Source: G965197405 sp965197405
GTDB lineage: Bacteria > Chloroflexota > Dehalococcoidia > Lucifugimonadales > JAGWBF01
Direction of reading: 5' to 3'
NCBI GenBank assembly: GCA_965197405.1
Contig: OZ240206.1
Span: forward strand, 3,162,001-3,226,000
Length of the DNA: 64,000 nt
Part shown: positions 42,106 to 49,660 of the stretch, in pieces
How the letters are laid out: the number at the start of each line of letters is the position of its first letter
How positions within the stretch are numbered: the stretch's first letter is position 1
Translations under genes and position numbers: made by a program
Notes under the pieces: generated by a model
What the model was told of the DNA's origin: nothing
Databases searched by the model: none
What the model saw: only the letters and a program-made list of their open reading frames with translations

Positions 42106-43920
42106 ATGAAGGTACGATTCAGGCTCCATCTCTTGCTGCCCATAGCGCTGCTACTCCTGGCCTCTCTGGCCGCTTGCGGCGGACCCGGCAATACCCCACC
42201 GGTGACGTCGCCCCCGGATGCGCCGCCCGACCAGGGCGCACGACCTTTATCGGCAAACGACCGGATGGCGATGGATGAGTTTGCAAAGCAGCAGCAGGCC
42301 ATTGATGAGGAATGGGACCAGCTCCATAAAGAGCTTGACCTCTGGCGCGCCGGGCTGACCCCTTGCCACAGAAGCTCAGCCGAGGAGGCCCTTCAGGACT
42401 TCGCCGTCAGCTTCAACGGCGTGACCGAGCAGGCCAGGGACCTTCCCAGGGCCTCCACCACCCGAGAGCTTGCCGACATACTCATAGCCGCCGCCGAGGC
42501 AGAGGAGGCGGCCTTCCACCAGCTGCGAGACCGCTGGCAGCCCAATACCGTTTCACTGTTTGAGCAGGTCGAGGAGCAGCGTTCCAACGCCGCCCGCGCT
42601 CAGAAGGAAGCGGAAGACCTGGCAATGGAGCTGCAGGAGAAATACGAGAAAATAGGGGAATTCTCCGATGCCTTTGATGTTATCAAGAACGACTGGAACA
42701 AGTTTCACGATGACTACGCCCAGCTGCGGAAGGAGGCGGGCGATCTGGACAGCGCCGCAGTCCTTACCCGGCTCGAGCAGCTTATCGCCCGGTTCGACGC
42801 TGTAGTCGAGGCTGTATCCGGACTGCCGCCGGCAGACTCCACCGAGACCTTGATTGAGATACTTCAAGAGACGGCGGAAGCCGAGCTTGTGGCCCTGCTT
42901 GATGTGAGTGACGCTTTGCTGCCCCGGGACTTCCCCATTCCTGCGGAGTTGCAGGAGAAATATGAGAAAATGGGGGAATTCTCCGATGCCCTTCGCGTCA
43001 TCAAGAACGACTGGAATAAGTTTCACGATGACTACGCCCAACTTCAGAAGGAAGCGAGCGGCCTGGACAACGCCACAGTCCTCGCCCGGCTTGAGCAGCT
43101 TATCGCACAGTTCAGCGTTGTGGTCGAGGCCGTACTTGCACTACCCTCGTCAGATGCCACTGAAAGCATGATCAAGATGCTCCAGGAAGCGGCGGAAGCT
43201 GAGCTTGCGGCCCTGCTCAGAGTGAATGATGCGGTGAATGACGCCTTGCTGTCCCAGGACTTCACCATTCCTGACGTCCCTTCGCTGAGTCCGGACTCCG
43301 GAATTCCTCCACCTCCCACCCAACCCTTTCCCGGGCCAGTATCCGGCGGGAAGACGGGGCCACTCCTGGGCCGGATGGGCGCTGTTATCGAGGAAAGCGA
43401 AGCCGTTCTGAAGGAAGTCAGCCGGACAATCAAGACGCTCGTGGTGGATACTATCATCAAGGAAAGTGAAGCCGTTCTGAGGGAAGTCAGCCGGACAATC
43501 AAGACGCTCGCTGACGATAGTCCGGTGGAGCACCTGGCCGATATTCAGGACTTCAATGACGATTACAGGAGCCTCCTGGTAGAGTGGGACGCCTTCCACC
43601 AAGGCTACAACCGTTGGCGGGAGACCGAGGGCGGGTGTGACCGTACCGAGGTGCTCCGGTCGCTGGACCAGTTCAATCTGCGCACCGGCGAGCTTGGCCG
43701 CAGGGTGCGGGACCTTCCCCAATCCGGCTATCTGCTGCCCATGTACACTCTGCTGGTGGAAGCGGCGGAACGAGAAGAGGGAGCTATCCGGGCCCTGATC
43801 AATTCCTGGAGGCCCTTCACCGTTGACGCCTTCAAAGCGGCGGACCAGGAACGCGACAATGTCAACAGGCTGCGTCGTCAAGCGGGTATCGGTCTGCGGG
43901 AGCTCCGCGACCGGCCCTGA
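42106..43920 (+). CDS. Repeat-containing coiled-coil lipoprotein
   Basis: A 604-residue protein with signal peptide and lipobox (LAAC), then almost entirely helical. A unit of 106 residues starting LQEKYEKxGEFSDAxxVIKNDWNKFHDDYAQL occurs twice in tandem (DNA period 318 bp, from 42631 and 42949), and a shorter 22-residue unit ESEAVLxEVSRTIKTL occurs twice (from 43391 and 43457). The first and last parts resemble the same unit more weakly. It follows the DUF4350-like gene with three bases between. No family recognised; probably a periplasmic spacer or scaffold for the two membrane proteins upstream. Confidence 0.75.
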   Translation: MKVRFRLHLLLPIALLLLASLAACGGPGNTPPVTSPPDAPPDQGARPLSANDRMAMDEFAKQQQAIDEEWDQLHKELDLWRAGLTPCHRSSAEEALQDFAVSFNGVTEQARDLPRASTTRELADILIAAAEAEEAAFHQLRDRWQPNTVSLFEQVEEQRSNAARAQKEAEDLAMELQEKYEKIGEFSDAFDVIKNDWNKFHDDYAQLRKEAGDLDSAAVLTRLEQLIARFDAVVEAVSGLPPADSTETLIEILQETAEAELVALLDVSDALLPRDFPIPAELQEKYEKMGEFSDALRVIKNDWNKFHDDYAQLQKEASGLDNATVLARLEQLIAQFSVVVEAVLALPSSDATESMIKMLQEAAEAELAALLRVNDAVNDALLSQDFTIPDVPSLSPDSGIPPPPTQPFPGPVSGGKTGPLLGRMGAVIEESEAVLKEVSRTIKTLVVDTIIKESEAVLREVSRTIKTLADDSPVEHLADIQDFNDDYRSLLVEWDAFHQGYNRWRETEGGCDRTEVLRSLDQFNLRTGELGRRVRDLPQSGYLLPMYTLLVEAAEREEGAIRALINSWRPFTVDAFKAADQERDNVNRLRRQAGIGLRELRDRP

Positions 43921-44089
43921 AATCTCCAGGAGTCGAAACCCACAAGGTTCAGGCGCTAATCCTCCTTGGCGCGCCTTGGTATTCTTTCCCCGTCGCGGCG
44001 CCCGTGCCTGACCGGGCTTCACCACCCTCGTAGAAGAAATACCGTCTCCATCGCATCCCCGCTTTGTGTCAAGCCTGTATCACCATGTA

Positions 44090-44118
44090 TTGAACGACGT
44101 TTGAGATACGGGTATATT
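44090..44118 (+). promoter_or_regulatory. Sigma70-type promoter for the MMPL gene
   Basis: TTGAAC (44090-44095) and TATATT (44113-44118) are separated by 17 bases. It lies 93 bases before the TTG start of the exporter, and after the end of the SppA operon, so the exporter has its own promoter. Confidence 0.5.
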
Positions 44119-44210
44119 GGTAGGCAGTTGACTGTACATCGCAACGATTGCGAAAACACGCACCGCAAAGGGTCGCCTTCCGGAGGACCTCCAGCCATAG
44201 AAAGCAAACA

Positions 44211-46469
44211 TTGAAATTCCTCTCAACAGGATACTTGGCCCGCTTCTGCGCCCAAAGGCCGAAAACGGTTCTCGCCGTTTGGGCCATAGTGGGAATCATC
44301 GCCGGCGGGTTCGCCGTTGACAGCGAACTGGGACCTGGGCCTCAACTGGTGGACATCCTCAAGCCGGCCACCACCACCGAGCTCAAGCTCAGCGGAGGGG
44401 CAGAGTCCTCCCGCGCAGAACGTCTGCTGGAAGAAAAAGGCGGTCGCACCACTCCGTTAACCGAAATAGTCATCGTCCAGTCGGAGTCCCTGACCGTGGA
44501 TGACCCGGAATTCCGGGCGAAAGTCGAAGCGGTCCACCACGAGATAGCTTCTCTGGGAGACGACACCGTAACCCCCGTGCTGAACTACTATCTGTCCAGT
44601 CCCCCGGACGAGAACCTCGTATCCGCCGACCGCAAGACCACGATTATGCCTCTCTTCATGACCGGCAGCTATGAAGAGGCAGTGAAAAACGTCCAGCATG
44701 TCGTGGACATCGTTGAGGAAGCGAACGGCGAGGACGGCTTCCGTGTGCTCACCGTAGGGGATGCCAGCATCTCTCACGAGCAAAACGAGCTGGCGGAAAA
44801 GGACCTGCGCCAGGGAGAGAGGATCGGCATCCCGGTCGCTCTCGTCATCCTCGTGGTCCTCTTTGGCACCATCGTCGCCGTGCTCATGCCCATAGGCTTG
44901 TCCTTAATCGCCATCATAGTCGCCCTTGGCATAACGGCGTTAATTGGCCAGGCCCTGGACCTGGTCTTCTTCGTCACGCTCATGATCATCATGATTGGCT
45001 TGGCCGTGGGCATAGACTATTCGATACTCATCATCTCCCGGTTCAGGGATGAGATGGCGCGCGGACTGGACAAGTACCAGGCTATAGAGCGTGCCGGCGC
45101 AACGGCGGGCCGCACGGTGCTGTTCAGCGGCGTAACCGTGGTCATCGCCCTCTGCGGGATGCTGATAGTGCCCTTCTCCTTCTTCCAGTCCCTGGGCCTC
45201 GGGGCGATACTGGTCGTGCTGGTCGCCTTGGCGGCCACCTTCACATTCCTGCCGGCCAATCTGGCGGTTCACGGCGACAGGTTGAACCGATTGCCGGTAC
45301 CATTCTTCGGAAGGAAAGCGACCCGGCCCTCCCGGTCCGGAGACGGCTCCGGGCAGGGGTTCTGGGAACTGATAACCAGGATCGTCATGCGTTACCCCGT
45401 CATCAGCATCGTCGCCGTCGGGGCGCCCATGATAGTCGCCATCCTCTTCTACTTCCAGTGGCCGGGAATCAACACCGGACTCAACGGCGTTGATGTGTTC
45501 CCGGAAGGCGCCCAGACCAGGGAAGCCTTCTTCGTTATCGAAGAGGAGTTCTCCTTTGGGCTGGTCTACCCCACCGACATCGTCATAGACGGAGACATAG
45601 ACAGTCCGGGCATACAGGATGGGATAGGAAAGTTGCAGGCTTCCCTGGCAGCCCACCCTGGAGTGGAGGTCTTTCCAGTCCCAATGATCAACGAGTCCAG
45701 GGACTTAGCCCATCTCACGGTATTCATTGATGGAGAGTCCCGCAGCCGGGAAACGGTGGACGTGGTGACCGACATCCGGGACCGGTACGTCCCTGACGCT
45801 TTCGACGGGGTCGACGCGGAGGTCCTGGTCGGAGGTGTGACTGCGGAGGCCGCGGACACGTTCTCCATAGTGCGGGTGTACACGCCCATTGTATTCGCGT
45901 TCGTGCTTGGATGCAGCTTCCTGATATTGATGCTGGTTTTCCGTTCGATAGTCATCCCCATCAAAGCCGTGATTATGAACCTTCTCTCCGTCGGCGCCGC
46001 TTATGGACTGATAGTCCTGGTGTTCCAGAAAGGGGTGGCGACGGACCTCCTGGGGTTTCAACGTGCCGAGGTCATTGACGTCTGGATACCGCTGTTCCTG
46101 TTCTCCATTCTTTTCGGACTGTCCATGGACTATCATGTGTTCCTGTTGAGCCGCATCCGGGAACGCTATGACCAGACCGGCAACAACGCCGAGGCGGTGG
46201 CCTACGGGCTGCGGTCGACCGCCGGCATCATCACCGGGGCAGCCCTCATAATGGTTGCGGTGTTCGGCGCCTTCGCTTCCGGCGCGACCATCATCAACCA
46301 GCAGGTGGGCTTCGGCTTGGCCGTGGCCGTCTTGCTCGACGCGACGCTGGTGCGCTCGGTCCTGGTCCCAGCCAGCATGGAGGTCCTGGGCAGGCGAAAC
46401 TGGTACCTGCCATCTTGGTTGAGTTGGCTTCCCGACTTGCGGGTAGAACCGCAGGAAGAATGCAGCTAA
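44211..46469 (+). CDS. MMPL/RND-family transporter
   Basis: This 752-residue inner-membrane exporter has two copies of the RND unit: a single helix, an extracytoplasmic domain, then five or so helices. Each half carries the proton-relay Asp-Tyr pair: AVGIDYSILI and GLSMDYHVFL. MmpL proteins export lipids and other hydrophobic compounds, or sterol-like lipids in HpnN. The start is uncertain; TTG at 44211 gives the normal N-terminus, with only a weak Shine-Dalgarno. It lies 290 bases after the lipoprotein operon. Confidence 0.9.
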   Translation: MKFLSTGYLARFCAQRPKTVLAVWAIVGIIAGGFAVDSELGPGPQLVDILKPATTTELKLSGGAESSRAERLLEEKGGRTTPLTEIVIVQSESLTVDDPEFRAKVEAVHHEIASLGDDTVTPVLNYYLSSPPDENLVSADRKTTIMPLFMTGSYEEAVKNVQHVVDIVEEANGEDGFRVLTVGDASISHEQNELAEKDLRQGERIGIPVALVILVVLFGTIVAVLMPIGLSLIAIIVALGITALIGQALDLVFFVTLMIIMIGLAVGIDYSILIISRFRDEMARGLDKYQAIERAGATAGRTVLFSGVTVVIALCGMLIVPFSFFQSLGLGAILVVLVALAATFTFLPANLAVHGDRLNRLPVPFFGRKATRPSRSGDGSGQGFWELITRIVMRYPVISIVAVGAPMIVAILFYFQWPGINTGLNGVDVFPEGAQTREAFFVIEEEFSFGLVYPTDIVIDGDIDSPGIQDGIGKLQASLAAHPGVEVFPVPMINESRDLAHLTVFIDGESRSRETVDVVTDIRDRYVPDAFDGVDAEVLVGGVTAEAADTFSIVRVYTPIVFAFVLGCSFLILMLVFRSIVIPIKAVIMNLLSVGAAYGLIVLVFQKGVATDLLGFQRAEVIDVWIPLFLFSILFGLSMDYHVFLLSRIRERYDQTGNNAEAVAYGLRSTAGIITGAALIMVAVFGAFASGATIINQQVGFGLAVAVLLDATLVRSVLVPASMEVLGRRNWYLPSWLSWLPDLRVEPQEECS

Positions 46470-46502
46470 TATTGTAGATATGGCGGCGATATGGGAGGAG
46501 CC

Positions 46503-47693
46503 ATGAGCATACCGACCGAGAACATACCGGCTGACTACAAGGCGGGGTACGAAAAGGCCCGTGCTGTTGAGCCTGAAATAGCGTCCAATTACGTTGCGCA
46601 CACGCTCATTGGAGACCCACTGGGCGAAGCTATGATGCAAGACCTCACAGAGCTTAGGCGGGAAGAGCAAGAACGGTTCATTCGAGCGGCTATGGAAGAA
46701 GAAGGTGAGGAGGCTCTGAGGGACGCGCCGGAGTCGCTGAGAAAATTCTTCAAAGACGCGGAAACTCCACCGGAATGGCTCGATTATGCAGGGTTCGCCC
46801 CGGCTGTCCGCATGTTTCACCGGAACTCGTACCTGGTCCTCGCGGCATTCGTGGCAGGAGTCCTGATAGAAGGCTTTACAACGAATATAGCAAAGTCCTT
46901 CATCATCACCGGACGGGTGCGTGACCAGGGCGTCAGGCGCTTGGGGCAGAATAACCGTCACATGATGGAGATATTCCTTCCCGGAGGCTTGTACAGGTAT
47001 GGAGAGGGCTGGAAACTTTCAGTCCGCATCAGGATAGTCCACGCCCGGATAAGGCAACTCTTGAACAATACGGCAGAGTGGGATGCCGAAGCTTGGGGCG
47101 CTCCGGTTAGCGCGGCCCATTTGGGTTACGCTGTTTCCGCTTTTTCGGCAAGGTTATTGAAACACATGAAAACCCTGGGCGCCGGTTACAATGAAGAAGA
47201 GTACGCGAGCTTCATGGCCGTTTGGCGCTACTCCGGTTACTTGATGGGCATTCCCGATACTATCCTGTTTCGCGATGCGGAAGAAGCCCTGAAACTGTAC
47301 CGCGTCGGCCTCATGTGCGAACCCGATCCCGAAATTGAATCGGTCGTGATGGCGCACTCTCTGGTGAACTCGGCTCCGTTGATTGCCGGGGTCACCGACC
47401 CCAAGGGCCGGCACAGCTTAGCCCAGTATGTGTACCGCCTTTCCCGTGGACTTATCGGAAATGAGGCCGCCCGGTCACTGATGTATCCGCCCCTTTCCTC
47501 TTTTGGAGCTGTCGGGTGGTTCAAACTGCAACACCGTTATGAGCATATCCTGGGTAGGCTGTTTGCGGGCCGTCGCCAAAACAGCAACTTCAGCAGGTTC
47601 ACGGGCTTGCTTGACGTTTCGGCGTACGACGCGGGTGGAATCCGCTACACATTGCCCGACCACGTATACGCCGAAGAGTCCAGCAGGTGGTGA
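46503..47693 (+). CDS. MpaB/DUF2236-family oxygenase
   Basis: The 396-residue all-helical protein belongs to the MpaB'/latex-clearing-protein family (DUF2236). The RIRIVHARIRQLL block with the probable haem-ligating His, and GYLMGIPDTILFRDAEEALKL in the C-terminal half, are typical. Homologues cleave isoprenoid double bonds with haem b (rubber oxygenase Lcp, mycophenolate MpaB). GGGAGGAG stands before the ATG. It follows the MMPL exporter by 33 bases in the same direction, suggesting processing of an exported lipid; this is inference. Confidence 0.82.
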   Translation: MSIPTENIPADYKAGYEKARAVEPEIASNYVAHTLIGDPLGEAMMQDLTELRREEQERFIRAAMEEEGEEALRDAPESLRKFFKDAETPPEWLDYAGFAPAVRMFHRNSYLVLAAFVAGVLIEGFTTNIAKSFIITGRVRDQGVRRLGQNNRHMMEIFLPGGLYRYGEGWKLSVRIRIVHARIRQLLNNTAEWDAEAWGAPVSAAHLGYAVSAFSARLLKHMKTLGAGYNEEEYASFMAVWRYSGYLMGIPDTILFRDAEEALKLYRVGLMCEPDPEIESVVMAHSLVNSAPLIAGVTDPKGRHSLAQYVYRLSRGLIGNEAARSLMYPPLSSFGAVGWFKLQHRYEHILGRLFAGRRQNSNFSRFTGLLDVSAYDAGGIRYTLPDHVYAEESSRW

Positions 47694-47888
47694 CCCGGAA
47701 GACGCTCGACTAAGGCGCCATCGGCAGTACGGCCCGCCCGTATCGGCGAGTGGAAGCCGGGCGGTTCCTACAAGAAGCGGCGTCCCGTGGACCGGCCGGG
47801 TCAGGCGCCGAACGCCCGCATTGCTCTCCTCGGATGACTCCCAGACCGGTATTCCCGGCGAGGTCCACACCTTTCCAGGAAGACGGGA

Positions 47889-48299
47889 CTATCCGGCAAC
47901 GCTATGCCACGTCCGACAGCCGGTGACACCCATTACGATGGGCATCAGGGTGTCTATGACGACCCAGTATTGACCGTCGGGCTGGTTGTTGGGAGACAGA
48001 GCGCTGAACCAGTTCCAGAAGAACAGGATGAACATGGCGACTGCAGCGTAGAAAACGGTGTTTGCTCCCAAGTAACGCTTCAGGTCCGCCGAAGCTTCGC
48101 CATCGACACGCCGCTTTTGCGCGTAGCTGGCAGCCAGGGTGATTACCATCCCCACCGCCATGAACCAGTTGAGGATGTCCCACGCCGAGAACGGCGCGTC
48201 CCCGCCCGGGTGGTACAGCGGGGTGATAATGAAGTGCACTGCAACCGCTACTGCCACCAACACCATGTAAGCCGCTGTCGCACGAATCAGGATGGACAT
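47889..48299 (-). CDS. Small integral membrane protein, unknown
   Basis: A 136-residue protein with four hydrophobic segments (residues about 5-25, 38-57, 78-95 and 110-126), and a conserved-looking FSAWDILNWFMAVGMV stretch. AGGAGGAAACC precedes the ATG. I do not recognise a family. It converges on the oxygenase gene. Confidence 0.75.
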   Translation of the reverse strand: MSILIRATAAYMVLVAVAVAVHFIITPLYHPGGDAPFSAWDILNWFMAVGMVITLAASYAQKRRVDGEASADLKRYLGANTVFYAAVAMFILFFWNWFSALSPNNQPDGQYWVVIDTLMPIVMGVTGCRTWHSVAG

Positions 48300-48770
48300 G
48301 GTTTCCTCCTAGAAACAGACCTGAGTATGGACTGGGACCAACCCAATCGCGAGGCCAAGCCACGCCAGTGTATCACCGGGGGCCGTCTCTCGCTACAACT
48401 GGCGACACAGGAAACCGCCAGTCCTGAAGCCCGTCAAGGCCTTTCAATTGTCACCCCGAGCGGAGCGAGGGGTCTAATGTCCTTGCCTTCTTAGACGTGC
48501 TGCTATCCAAGCATTTTAGATTCCTCGCTGCGCTCGGAATGACACGCGGCGGGGACCTGTATTCACCTGGCGTCGAGAATTGAAAGACCCTGTGAAGCCC
48601 GTGGGAAGGCTTGTCCTACCCGCCCTGAAAAGTCTACAATGTGATTGCAAGCCCAAATGCGGCGCTGCGGGCAGTGTCCCTGGGGACACCATGAGGCCTG
48701 CCAGGCCGACGTGGCCGGTCGGCTGCAATCGCCTTCCGCCCCCCCAAAGACGGACTACGGTGAGATGCCA
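48300..48770. other. Intergenic region with dispersed repeat copy G
   Basis: The divergent gap carries repeat copy G (48436-48592) and the leader of the MBL gene. The in-frame extension of that ORF back to 48645 has no initiation site and is not called. Confidence 0.55.
48436..48592. repeat. Dispersed palindromic repeat, copy G
   Basis: Starts AAGGCCTTTCAATTGTCACC, has both arms (CCGAGCGGAGCGAGGGG and ATTCCTCGCTGCGCTCGGAA), the TGCTATCCAAGCATTT spacer also found in copies A and E, and ends ATTGAAAGACCCTG. It is the cleanest full-length copy at about 157 bp. Confidence 0.8.
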
Positions 48771-49535
48771 ATGGAGCGGCGGCGGGAGGCTTGGAGACGG
48801 GCAGCCGCACAACCGAGACTCATGAGATTCGGCAAGCCGATAGCAATCACCGGTGGGATATTCCAAGTCCGGGCTATCGGCGCCCGGGTGACCGTCCTGG
48901 TCGAGAATGGCGAGGTGCTGCTGGTCGACGCGGGGCTGTGTGGAAGCTCTGGCACGATACTACAGGGGCTGGAGTCGCTGGGACTGTTTCCCGAACAGAT
49001 AGCAAAGGTGGTCATTACCCACGCCCACCCGGACCATTCCGGCGGCCTGGGCAGGCTGGTCGCGGGAAGGGAGGTCTCGGTCGCCGCGCACCGGAGGGAG
49101 GCCGACATTATCGCAGGCACGGCGCGGCCTCCGATCCCGCTGCAAAACGCATTGATCGGGAAGGTGGCCCAGCCCGTCGTCAGCAGGCTCATGGGAAGCC
49201 CCGTTCCTGTTGATGACCGCCTCGAGGACGGCGACATTATCCCCTTCGGGACCGAGGTGCGCGTGGTCCACCTGCCCGGACATACCGAGGGCAGCATTGC
49301 CCTTCACCTGCCTTACAAAGGGGCCATCATCGTTGGAGACGCGCTACAGTACAAGTTCGCCCGCAGGCTCAGCCCGCCGGCCCACGGAGTCACCCAATGC
49401 CCCAGGGAGGCTATGCGGTCGGTTGAGAAGCTCCTGGGCCTGGACTTCGATACCATATGCTTCAGCCACTTCCCTCCCATGCGTGAGGAGTCCCGGGAAG
49501 CTCTACGAAGGCTCATTCAACAGCACGCTGAATGA
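48771..49535 (+). CDS. Metallo-beta-lactamase-fold hydrolase
   Basis: A 254-residue MBL-fold enzyme with THAHPDHSGG as the first zinc motif, LPGHTEG as the second His, and GDALQYK with the bridging Asp. It is of the general thiolesterase/hydrolase type. The ATG at 48771 has GGTGAG six bases upstream; an ATG at 48765 is possible. The ligase gene follows by 125 bases in the same direction. The substrate is unknown. Confidence 0.85.
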   Translation: MERRREAWRRAAAQPRLMRFGKPIAITGGIFQVRAIGARVTVLVENGEVLLVDAGLCGSSGTILQGLESLGLFPEQIAKVVITHAHPDHSGGLGRLVAGREVSVAAHRREADIIAGTARPPIPLQNALIGKVAQPVVSRLMGSPVPVDDRLEDGDIIPFGTEVRVVHLPGHTEGSIALHLPYKGAIIVGDALQYKFARRLSPPAHGVTQCPREAMRSVEKLLGLDFDTICFSHFPPMREESREALRRLIQQHAE

Positions 49536-49660
49536 CTCCGGCGCGGCGTGGCAGTGGACGCTATGGGCCAGGGCTTGCCGGTCTCGAACTCTGCCGTCCC
49601 ACGCACCTTCACAAAGGACCTGAAATCCTTCAGACGGCCCGCAGCGGCCAGGAGGCAGCT

